64,000 nt of DNA from Coprobacter sp. (GTDB taxonomy: Bacteria; Bacteroidota; Bacteroidia; Bacteroidales; UBA11471), in the NCBI GenBank assembly GCA_017462265.1, contig JAFTRN010000005.1, positions 1 through 64,000 of the forward strand, in the 5' to 3' direction. Both the position numbers and the translations under genes were made by a program. The notes beneath the pieces are model-generated. The model ran no database searches, had not been told where the DNA came from, and saw only the letters and a list, made by a program, of their open reading frames with translations. Below, piece by piece: positions 47,679 to 55,346 of this stretch (positions within the stretch are counted from its first letter, which is position 1; each line of letters opens with the position of its first letter).

Positions 47679-48434
47679 TTATTTATCGGTGTTTGTCAAA
47701 GCGAGGCGGAATCCGAGGCTGAAGTTGCGATAGTGGGGCTCGTCGTGGTCACGATAAGATACACGGCAGTACCCTGCAAAGTCGCACCAACCTCCCCCGC
47801 GAAGCACACAACCGATAGCGGGATCGGTAGGATTAGATTGTGAAACGGTATTATAACGCACATACCAATCATTACACCATTCCCATACATTACCACTCAT
47901 ATCGTACAGGCCAAGCTCATTGGGTTCTTTATCTTTTACGATATGCGTCGTATTGTCGCTATTATCATTGTACCAAGCCACATCGCCTATATTATTGCTA
48001 CCGGCATATTTATAGCCCATACTCTTATTACCACCCCGGGCGGCAAACTCCCACTCCGCCTCAGTCGGCAAGCGGAAATTCAGTCCCGTAAGTTGGTTCA
48101 GTTTATTTATAAATTCTTGACTATCGTTCCATGAAACGTTTTCTACCGGGTACTGTGAATTCCCGGTAAAGTGGCTCGGATTTTCACCCATTACCGCTTG
48201 CCACAACGCTTGCGTCACTACAGTCTCTCCTATATAGTAATCACAGAGAGTGACTATGTGGCAAGGCATTTCATTATTGAACGCTTCACCCTCTTGCTCT
48301 ATCGTAGCACCCATGGTGAACGTTCCCCCCGCGACAAGTATCATTTTGAATGTTACACCATCTATTGTAAAATCCATACTGCCATCGGCCAGACTTTTAC
48401 TCGACACCATTGGAGTTTCTGCGTTCTTTTCCAT
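47679..48434 (-). CDS. SUMF1/formylglycine-generating-enzyme-fold protein
   Basis: A 251-residue protein with the FGE-sulfatase fold: FKMILVAGGTFTMGAT, then HIVTLCDYYIGETVVTQALWQAVMG, PVENVSWNDSQEFI, FRLPTEAEWEFAARGG, LGLYDMSGNVWEWCNDWY, and VLRGGGWCDFAGYCRVSYRD ending in LGFRLAL. There is no N-terminal signal peptide, unlike most Bacteroidota members. Two Cys near the usual active-site position are spaced C-x5-C, whereas the human enzyme has C-x4-C, so catalytic competence is uncertain. It is the last gene of the dnaN-recN-rlmB run (19 bp after rlmB). No sulfatase gene is nearby. It could be a C-type-lectin-fold binding protein rather than an oxidase. Confidence 0.85.
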   Translation of the reverse strand: MEKNAETPMVSSKSLADGSMDFTIDGVTFKMILVAGGTFTMGATIEQEGEAFNNEMPCHIVTLCDYYIGETVVTQALWQAVMGENPSHFTGNSQYPVENVSWNDSQEFINKLNQLTGLNFRLPTEAEWEFAARGGNKSMGYKYAGSNNIGDVAWYNDNSDNTTHIVKDKEPNELGLYDMSGNVWEWCNDWYVRYNTVSQSNPTDPAIGCVLRGGGWCDFAGYCRVSYRDHDEPHYRNFSLGFRLALTNTDK

Positions 48435-48453
48435 ATCCTTAATAAAAGATTTT

Positions 48454-49194
48454 TTATTCGGCCGAGCGCTGGCGAAGCACTTCGTATATCATCACACCGG
48501 CTGCTACCGACACATTGAGTGAACCGATACGGCCCTTCTGAGGCAGTGCCACTTGTGCCTCACACAGGCGCATGGCCTGCGGAGAGATACCCACGTCCTC
48601 TGCGCCCATCACTATGGCTATAGGGGTTGTATAATCTTCGGCAGTGTAAGCAACAGAGGCTTTTTCCGACGCGGCTACAATCTTTATACCACACTCTTGC
48701 AGGTATTGCAACGTATCTGCAATGGAGCGCTCGCGACACACGGGTATATGCAACAAAGCTCCGGCAGAGGTCTTCACGGCATCGGCTGTAACCGACACGC
48801 TACCCCGCTCGGGTATGACGATGGCATCGACACCGGCACATTCACAGGTGCGGGCTATCGCGCCAAAATTGCGAACATCGGTAAGGCCGTCGAGCAAAAC
48901 GATAAAGGGCACTTTCCCCACCTCGTAAAGCGAAGGAACTATATTATCGATATGCTGATATGCCACCGGCGATATAAAGGCGATGACACCTTGATGATTT
49001 TTGCGTGTAATGCGATTGAGTTTCTCGATAGGAACACGCTGTACCGGTATATCCAATCCTTTAATCGCTGCAAATAATTCCTGAGCCAATTCACCCTGTA
49101 AATCCTTTTTTACAAGTATTTTATCTATTTCCTTACCGGCATCGACAGCTTCGAGTAAAGCTCTGATACCAAATATCATATCGTTATGTTCCAT
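48454..49194 (-). CDS. rlmB: 23S rRNA 2'-O-methyltransferase RlmB-type (TrmH family)
   Basis: A SPOUT methyltransferase predicted to methylate G2251 in 23S rRNA. The 246 residues contain an N-terminal substrate-binding domain (FGIRALLEAVDAGKEIDKILV) and a SpoU catalytic domain. SpoU motifs are LLDGLTDVRNFGAIARTCECAGVDAIV, IAIVMGAEDVGISPQAMRLCEAQV and IGSLNVSVAAGVMIYEVLRQR. It sits 8 bp after recN in a leftward operon. Confidence 0.93.
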   Translation of the reverse strand: MEHNDMIFGIRALLEAVDAGKEIDKILVKKDLQGELAQELFAAIKGLDIPVQRVPIEKLNRITRKNHQGVIAFISPVAYQHIDNIVPSLYEVGKVPFIVLLDGLTDVRNFGAIARTCECAGVDAIVIPERGSVSVTADAVKTSAGALLHIPVCRERSIADTLQYLQECGIKIVAASEKASVAYTAEDYTTPIAIVMGAEDVGISPQAMRLCEAQVALPQKGRIGSLNVSVAAGVMIYEVLRQRSAE

Positions 49195-49202
49195 AACTGT
49201 GA

Positions 49203-50861
49203 TTATTTACGATTTAACAATTCTGAGGCATTGATGAGAGCCGCCTCGGTAAGCTGAGAACCGCTGAGCATACGCGCCACCTCCTGACGGCGTCCCTCCA
49301 TATCGAGCCTCTCGATGCAGGTACGAGAGGTATCTCCCGCATCGTCTTTGTATATACGATAATGACAGCTCCCTCGTGAGGCCACTTGTGGCAGGTGGGT
49401 AATGGCCACAACCTGCATATTTCGGGCCATATCGGCCATAATAGTCCCCATTTTATCGGCAATCTCGCCCGACACACCGGTATCTATCTCATCGAAAATA
49501 ATGGTAGGCAACGCCGTGACATCGGCCGCCAACGATTTAATAGCAAGCATCAGGCGCGAAATTTCACCACCCGATGCCACCTCAGCTACCGATTGCAAAG
49601 GTCTGTTTTTGTTGGCAGAGAATAAGAATCGTACCGTCTCCAATCCCTCTATATCGAAATGCTCCTTAGATGTCCATTCCACCTCGAATCGCAGATGTGG
49701 CATACCCAATGGTGCCGCCCGTTCGATCAATCGCTCGGTGAAAACCGCAGAACATTGATGGCGACTATGCGATAGCTTCTGTCCAAGGTCCAATACCTGC
49801 GATTTCAGCGCTTGTAAAGCCTCTTCCATTTCTTTGATTTTGGTATCGGAATTGTCGATATCGGCCAATTGCATTTCCAAGTCATCACGCAAAGCGATAA
49901 GTTCTTCTGCGGTATTCAGTCGATGTTTCTGCAACAATGAATATATCAAATCGAGCCGGGTCTCTACCTGTTGCAGACGCTCGGGATCGACCGATGTTCG
50001 CTCCTGACGGTCATCGAGCTCGGCATGAATATCCTTCAGCTCTATAAGGGTACTTTCGAGACGCTCGATAAGCGGTACTACAGCCGGATAGACTTGCTGT
50101 ATGGGACGCAACTGCGACAAGGTATCTTTGAGGCAGACCATCACCCCCATATCGTCGCCATCTAACACTCGGGTGGCCGAAAAAAGTGCATTTTTTATCT
50201 CCTCGGCATGTGTTAATGTTTCCAACGTCTCTTCGAGACGGATTTGCTCGCCAGCTTGCAAAGCGGCCTCACACAGTTGATTATATTGAAATCGCAAATA
50301 TTCCTCCTCCTTACGGCTCTCGGCACATAGGCGACGAGCCTCATCAAGTTCCTTGGCCAACTCCCGATAGCGAAGATAGGCCTCTCTATATCGAGCGGAC
50401 AAATCTTTTTCACTCGCCCACAAATCAATCACACGCAGTTGGAAGTGGTTGTCACTCAACAAGAGATTTTGATGTTGGGAATGTATATCTATAAGCTGTT
50501 CGCCTAATTCGCGTAATTGCGCCAAAGAAGCCGGGGTGTCGTTTATAAACGAACGGCTTTTACCCGAGGGTAGAATTTCCCGACGGATTATACAATGAGG
50601 TTCGTAATCGAAATCGTTATCGGCAAAATAGGTCTGCAACGCATATCGCGATATGTCGAATGTACCTTCGACCACGGTTTTCGACGAAACGTCTTTCATC
50701 GACTTCGCATCGGCGCGCTGCCCCAATATAAGTGATAACGCACCAAGTATGACCGACTTACCCGCACCGGTTTCACCGGTCATTACCGTCAATCCTTGTT
50801 GGAAATCCATTTCCAACGAATCAATCAATGCATAATTGCGTATAGCGAGTTTTTGTAACAT
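49203..50861 (-). CDS. recN: DNA repair protein RecN
   Basis: An SMC-like ATPase active in double-strand break repair. It has 552 residues: N-terminal Walker A MTGETGAGKSVILGAL, long coiled-coil arms (about residues 155-380), then the signature ASGGEISRLMLAIKSL and Walker B IIFDEIDTGVSGEIADKMG at the C-terminal half. The organisation and length are standard. It is preceded by DUF4835 (9 bp) and followed by rlmB (8 bp). Confidence 0.96.
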   Translation of the reverse strand: MLQKLAIRNYALIDSLEMDFQQGLTVMTGETGAGKSVILGALSLILGQRADAKSMKDVSSKTVVEGTFDISRYALQTYFADNDFDYEPHCIIRREILPSGKSRSFINDTPASLAQLRELGEQLIDIHSQHQNLLLSDNHFQLRVIDLWASEKDLSARYREAYLRYRELAKELDEARRLCAESRKEEEYLRFQYNQLCEAALQAGEQIRLEETLETLTHAEEIKNALFSATRVLDGDDMGVMVCLKDTLSQLRPIQQVYPAVVPLIERLESTLIELKDIHAELDDRQERTSVDPERLQQVETRLDLIYSLLQKHRLNTAEELIALRDDLEMQLADIDNSDTKIKEMEEALQALKSQVLDLGQKLSHSRHQCSAVFTERLIERAAPLGMPHLRFEVEWTSKEHFDIEGLETVRFLFSANKNRPLQSVAEVASGGEISRLMLAIKSLAADVTALPTIIFDEIDTGVSGEIADKMGTIMADMARNMQVVAITHLPQVASRGSCHYRIYKDDAGDTSRTCIERLDMEGRRQEVARMLSGSQLTEAALINASELLNRK

Positions 50862-50870
50862 TTTCGAAAA

Positions 50871-51764
50871 TTATTTACGCAAAGGTTCAAGCCGTCGTGT
50901 CTCCGTAGGATAGAGCCGATTGAGAATTTTATACACGGCGTCTTTCTCTTGTTTGGGCGCTTCGGAGTAGATATTCACCACCTCATCAAGCTTGGCATCG
51001 CTAAAAAGCGGTATCAATACCGACGTGGAGGACAACTCGTATATCTCCACCAATTTATTGAGTGCCTCGGTCACTTTGGCCCGTCCTTTATCGACACTCA
51101 AAGCCATTTCGTCGAGGCCCAACCGATGATAGTCGTACCACAATCGGCGGAACGGCTCATTACGAACCTCTATAAATGCCGTAAGCAGGGCGTGTCGATT
51201 GCGCGTACTACCAAATCCTGTCCAGCCACTACCCTGTGTCGATTGGCCCAGATTAACAATCTCCTCGGCCCGACGGAAAAAGGGTTCGCCCCCCTTGTAG
51301 GAAAAACTGTCGAAATCGATAGCCAGCATCATATATACATAGAAATCGATCACACCGGTGAGATTGCTCTCCATAGTCGTTTCGTTGTACACAAGCGGGT
51401 CATGCTCTTGGTAGGTAAACTCAAACTCCGTATCGCGGAAATTGAGCAACGTCGTGGTATAGGAGCTGTTATACACCGGGCGTCGCGACTGTACCTGTAT
51501 CTCGCACGTATAGCGGGTATCATCTACCTCTTTCACGACAATGAGCAAGCTACATTCTATCTTTTCGTTTACGGCAATCTGCGCCTCACTCCATTTGCGA
51601 GTATTGATATACTCGGTAATAGCCTGTTCGAGCGTGGTAAACACCTGCTTATTGGTACCCTGTATCTTCTCACTGTTGATTTGCACACGGCACGACAACT
51701 CTTGTGCCGACAAATATGGTATTGTCAGCCACATAAGTGTACATATCAAAAGCCATTTTCTCAT
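50871..51764 (-). CDS. DUF4835 secreted protein
   Basis: 297 residues, starting with a signal peptide (KWLLICTLMWLTIPYLSA), then a predicted periplasmic beta/alpha domain: QELSCRVQINSEKIQGTNKQVFTTLEQAITEYINTRKW is the family hallmark. It continues through the NRHALLTAFIEVRNEPFRRLWYDYHRLG region to a helical C-terminus. DUF4835 occurs widely in Bacteroidota in the same position between coaBC and recN, but no function is established. Secretion is inferred from the signal peptide. Co-transcribed with coaBC (24 bp) and recN (9 bp). Confidence 0.9.
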   Translation of the reverse strand: MRKWLLICTLMWLTIPYLSAQELSCRVQINSEKIQGTNKQVFTTLEQAITEYINTRKWSEAQIAVNEKIECSLLIVVKEVDDTRYTCEIQVQSRRPVYNSSYTTTLLNFRDTEFEFTYQEHDPLVYNETTMESNLTGVIDFYVYMMLAIDFDSFSYKGGEPFFRRAEEIVNLGQSTQGSGWTGFGSTRNRHALLTAFIEVRNEPFRRLWYDYHRLGLDEMALSVDKGRAKVTEALNKLVEIYELSSTSVLIPLFSDAKLDEVVNIYSEAPKQEKDAVYKILNRLYPTETRRLEPLRK

Positions 51765-51788
51765 ATCGTAAGAAGCTACAAGTATTAT

Positions 51789-52991
51789 TTATTGCGACAA
51801 ATATTCCGAGAGGGTATCAATAATATCGGTTGCCACCTCATTTTTGGGTTTCACGGGATATTCCACGGTAGTGCCGTCGCCCTTGAATATGGAAATCTTA
51901 TTGGTATCACCCCCAAAACCGGCACCGGCATCTTGCAGTGAGTTCATCACGATGAAGTCGAAATTTTTACGACGCATCTTGCCTTGCGCGTTATCGGCCT
52001 CATTGTCGGTTTCCAGGGCAAAGCCTGCCAGATATTGTCCCGGACGCTTCGTCTTACCCAATTCTGCCGCAATGTCTTTATTGGGTTTCAAGACGATGGT
52101 ACGAGTATCGGACGAACGTTTCAGTTTTGTATCGCTATACTCCGCCGGTGCATAATCGGCAACTGCGGCGCAACATATCGCAGCATCGGCCGTAGGGTAT
52201 TCGGCCATCGCCACCTCGTACATTTGTGTGGCCGTCTCTACATCGATGCGACGTATCGACGCGTGAGGCGTCGATAACGATACCGGGCCCGAAATCAATA
52301 CGACATCGGCACCCCGTTCGGCGCAACAACGCGCCAAAGCAAACCCCATTTTTCCCGAAGAGTAATTGCCGATAAAACGTACCGGATCTATCTTCTCATA
52401 CGTCGGTCCGGCCGTAATGATAATTTTGCGGCCGGATAGGGATTGCCGATTTTTGAAAAAATCTTCGAGGTAAGCCACTATGCGATCGGGCTCCTCCATG
52501 CGACCTTTGCCTTCGAGATGGCTGGCCAACTCACCTACACCGGGTTCTATAATATGGTTTCCATACGAGCGCAACAGGTCGAGATTGTGCTGCGTCGTAG
52601 GGTGCGCAAACATATCAAGATCCATAGCCGGAGCCACAAACACCGGAGCCTTCGCCGACAGATAGGTGGTGATGAGCATATTATCGGCTACACCATGAGC
52701 CATCTTGGCGATAGTCGATGCCGTAGCCGGCGCCACCACCATGGCATCGGCCCACAGTCCCAAATCGACATGGCTATGCCACGTACCATCATTGGCTGTG
52801 AAAAATTCACTGATTACGGGCTTACCGGTCAATGCCGACAATGTGACCGGCGTAATAAATTCTTTTCCCGACGGAGTAATGACTATCTGTACCTCCGCAC
52901 CTTTCTTTATCAACGCCCGGGTAAGGTAGGCCGCCTTATAGGCCGCTATACTGCCGGTAATACCCAATATGATTTTTTTGCCTTGTAGCAT
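51789..52991 (-). CDS. coaBC: Bifunctional CoaBC
   Basis: Joins phosphopantothenate and cysteine (CoaB) and decarboxylates the product (CoaC) in coenzyme A synthesis. It has 400 residues. The N-terminal flavoprotein CoaC domain carries GSIAAYKAAYLTRALIKKG, WHSHVDLGLWADAMVVAPATASTIAKMAHG with the catalytic His, and PAMDLDMFAHP. The C-terminal CoaB domain from about residue 185 carries GRKIIITAGPTYEKIDPVRFIGNYSSGKMGFALA and LKPNKDIAAELG. Coupled tightly to the exonuclease gene upstream (3 bp). Confidence 0.96.
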   Translation of the reverse strand: MLQGKKIILGITGSIAAYKAAYLTRALIKKGAEVQIVITPSGKEFITPVTLSALTGKPVISEFFTANDGTWHSHVDLGLWADAMVVAPATASTIAKMAHGVADNMLITTYLSAKAPVFVAPAMDLDMFAHPTTQHNLDLLRSYGNHIIEPGVGELASHLEGKGRMEEPDRIVAYLEDFFKNRQSLSGRKIIITAGPTYEKIDPVRFIGNYSSGKMGFALARCCAERGADVVLISGPVSLSTPHASIRRIDVETATQMYEVAMAEYPTADAAICCAAVADYAPAEYSDTKLKRSSDTRTIVLKPNKDIAAELGKTKRPGQYLAGFALETDNEADNAQGKMRRKNFDFIVMNSLQDAGAGFGGDTNKISIFKGDGTTVEYPVKPKNEVATDIIDTLSEYLSQ

Positions 52992-52994
52992 AGA

Positions 52995-53765
52995 TTATCG
53001 GTTGTTGAACGAACGCAATTTGATATTGGTTATTACATTTTTGGTATTCAACAAGAAGTCGCCCTGCATCATCCAACCATAATAACCGGTATCGGTGCGA
53101 AAGACCTCGGCCACCGAACGACCTTTGTATTTACCGAAATTGAACACCTCCACACCTTGCTCGTTGTAAATAATACGTCCTGCCAAATCGACATTACGGG
53201 TATAAGAGGTGAACTCGGAAAGTGCCGTCACATCGTTTCGCAACTGCGGGTAACGATCGAGCTGCGCCTTCAATACCTCGTAGGTGGCATGGGTATCGGC
53301 CTGTGCCGAATGGGCATCTTCGAGATCTTTGTCGCAATAGAACTTATAGGCTGCCGATAATGTACGTTGCTCCATTTTGTGGAATACCACTTGTACATCT
53401 ATCAATTTACGGCGAGACATATCAAACTGCACATCGGCCCGCAATAGCTCCTCGACCAATAAAGGCACATCGAAACGATTGGAATTATAGCCGGCCAAGT
53501 CGCAACCTTCCAAGTCATTGGCAATAGACTTTGCCACCTCCTTGAATGTAGGGCAATCGGCGACATCGGCATCGGTAATACCATGCACGGCCGTAGATTC
53601 GGGCGGAATGGGCATTCCGGGATTTATGCGCATGGTCTTGGTCTCTTCCCTACCATCGGGATATACCTTGAGGTAACTTATCTCCACGATTCGGTCGGTA
53701 GATATATTGATACCCGTTGTTTCCAAATCGAAGAAAACAATGGGATTTTTCAGATTTAATTGCAT
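52995..53765 (-). CDS. 3'-5' exonuclease (DnaQ/DEDDh type)
   Basis: 256 residues. The N-terminal exonuclease domain has Exo I FFDLETTGINISTDRIVEIS with the paired acidic residues, Exo II GYNSNRFDVPLLVEELL, and Exo III with the His/Asp in DAHSAQADTHATYEVL. After about residue 180 a C-terminal extension carries a basic strand motif FNFGKYKGRSVAEVF, seen in similar Bacteroidota proteins. It lies between dnaN (11 bp) and coaBC (3 bp); a proofreading or repair role next to the sliding-clamp gene is plausible but inferred. Confidence 0.92.
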   Translation of the reverse strand: MQLNLKNPIVFFDLETTGINISTDRIVEISYLKVYPDGREETKTMRINPGMPIPPESTAVHGITDADVADCPTFKEVAKSIANDLEGCDLAGYNSNRFDVPLLVEELLRADVQFDMSRRKLIDVQVVFHKMEQRTLSAAYKFYCDKDLEDAHSAQADTHATYEVLKAQLDRYPQLRNDVTALSEFTSYTRNVDLAGRIIYNEQGVEVFNFGKYKGRSVAEVFRTDTGYYGWMMQGDFLLNTKNVITNIKLRSFNNR

Positions 53766-53776
53766 TGTGTAGCGTC

Positions 53777-54901
53777 TTAATCTTTCAACATCATCGGCAT
53801 CAACAACATCAGCAGGTCTTCATCGGCCTCATTTTCCATGGGGAGTATGATACCGGCACGACCGGGATCGGCCAAATCGACAATTACCTCCTGAGAATTG
53901 AGATTGTTGAGTATCTCTATGAGATAATTGGCACTGAAACCGATACTCATCGTATCGCCACTATAGTTGCAGGTAATCGACTCATTTGCCGAGGTAGAGA
54001 AGTCACTGTATTGGGCCGAAACTTCCAAGCGATTGGGCGACAGATCGAGACGAACGAGCGAGCTTGCCGGGTCGGAGAATACCGATATACGACGCAACAC
54101 ACTGATGAACAGTACACGATCGATAACCAAGCGATTGCTGTTGTTCTGAGGTATTACCGACATATAATTGGGATAACGGCCCTCGATGAGACGGCAGGTC
54201 AAAACGAAATTTGCCAACTTGAAACAAGCGCTTTTTTCATCAAAAGCCACTTCGATATCACCCGACTCTTTCGGCAAAATGTTTTTCAGCAAGTTAGCCG
54301 GTTTTTTGGGCAGAATGACCAACGAATCCATGCCGGTCTTTACCGCGGTATTTTTGCAACGTACCAAGATATAACCATCGGAGGCTACAAAGAACATATC
54401 CTCTTTATGTATATCCATGCACACACCATTCATCACGGGACGCAACTCATCATCGGCCGTTGCAAACAAGGTATGTGAAATACCGTTCAACAACACTTGA
54501 GCCGGCATGGTAAAGCGGGTTGCCGACTCGGCTAATGGGGTACGTTGGGGATATTCATCACCATTCACACCCACAAAATTATACTTACCATTTTGGTAGT
54601 TGAGGGTGATTTCCAGATTGTCGTCGTTGATGAGGAAGGTTAGCGGTTGCTCGGGCAACTCTTTCAGCGGATCGAGTAATATTTTGGCCGACACCGCAAA
54701 TACGCCTTTACCTTCGGCCTCTATCAGACCAATAGTAGTGGTCATGGTTGTTTCTTGGTCCGAAGCTGTGATTGTCAGCATATTTCCGTCAAGGCTGAAC
54801 AGGAAATTGTCGAGAATCGCCATAGAATTTTTCGAGTTTATCACACGACCTATGGTCTGTAAATGAGAGAGTAAGAGGGTACTTGATACTACAAATTTCA
54901 T
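53777..54901 (-). CDS. dnaN: DNA polymerase III beta clamp
   Basis: The ring-shaped processivity clamp of replication. It has 374 residues in three clamp folds, from MKFVVSSTLLLSHLQTIGRVI to the C-terminal GIILPMENEADEDLLMLLMPMML. The start is the ATG at 54899-54901; nine further in-frame codons to 54928 are AT-rich and without homology. It heads the leftward run dnaN-exonuclease-coaBC-DUF4835-recN-rlmB-SUMF1-like, with gaps of 3-24 bp. dnaA is not adjacent, so this is probably not an origin-proximal dnaA-dnaN pair. Confidence 0.95.
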   Translation of the reverse strand: MKFVVSSTLLLSHLQTIGRVINSKNSMAILDNFLFSLDGNMLTITASDQETTMTTTIGLIEAEGKGVFAVSAKILLDPLKELPEQPLTFLINDDNLEITLNYQNGKYNFVGVNGDEYPQRTPLAESATRFTMPAQVLLNGISHTLFATADDELRPVMNGVCMDIHKEDMFFVASDGYILVRCKNTAVKTGMDSLVILPKKPANLLKNILPKESGDIEVAFDEKSACFKLANFVLTCRLIEGRYPNYMSVIPQNNSNRLVIDRVLFISVLRRISVFSDPASSLVRLDLSPNRLEVSAQYSDFSTSANESITCNYSGDTMSIGFSANYLIEILNNLNSQEVIVDLADPGRAGIILPMENEADEDLLMLLMPMMLKD

Positions 54902-54937
54902 AATATATATTTTTTTTGTTATATACAAAACTGCTTC

Positions 54938-55206
54938 TTAGAAGTTGTTTAAATTTTATTTTGTAGAAGATAGGCTGCACTCGCTTTGCAATCTGTAAAC
55001 AAGTTTACATTGCGCTCGTTGGCTCTATCTTTCGAGATTCTTTAAGAGGTATTTTGGAATGGATTTTTCATCAAAATGTGCAGGGAATAGCGGGCTATTT
55101 CCAAGCGTTTTAATGAAAAAGAGGGACAAAAGAGCCTTAAAGAATCCGAAACTTTGTTTTTTGAAGCCATGATAAATTTTTCAAGAAAATTTTAAACAGC
55201 TTCTTT
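54938..55206. repeat. Nested inverted-repeat element between dnaN and wzc-like gene
   Basis: The outer ends are inverted copies of the dispersed repeat start: TTAGAAGTTGTTTAAA on the left (54939-54954) and TTTAAACAGCTTCTTTA on the right (55190-55206). The right end is part of copy D, read on the minus strand from 55206 to 55145. Inside are two further structures. One is a hairpin from AAGATAG (54967) to CTATCTT (about 55031), with the inner stem GTAAAC-AA-GTTTAC. The other is an 11-bp perfect inverted repeat GATTCTTTAAG (55036-55046) / CTTAAAGAATC (55136-55146) enclosing more stems (TTTTTCAT/ATGAAAAA, AATAGC/GCTATT). MITE-like; no gene is present. Confidence 0.7.
55145..55206 (-). repeat. Dispersed repeat copy D
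   Basis: Read on the minus strand, it starts TAAAGAAGCTGTTTAAAATT, continues TTTCTTGAAAAATTTATCAT and GGCTTCAAAAAACAAAG and ends TTTCGG, almost identical to copy A at 12201-12266 in the opposite orientation. Confidence 0.85.
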
Positions 55207-55346
55207 ATACAGACAATGTCTATATTAGGAAACAAATGTATATATTTTTTTTCAGAGCACCATTATCCCCCGCAATAAATTTATCAACACCACTACTAAA
55301 CATATGTGTTACAAAACAGTAAATTATGATTACAATCAATGATATT

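Noticed and set aside
53777-54901. Replication origin near dnaN
   Set aside because: No dnaA gene, no cluster of DnaA boxes and no AT-rich 13-mers were seen; the adjacent intergenic region is explained by repeats.
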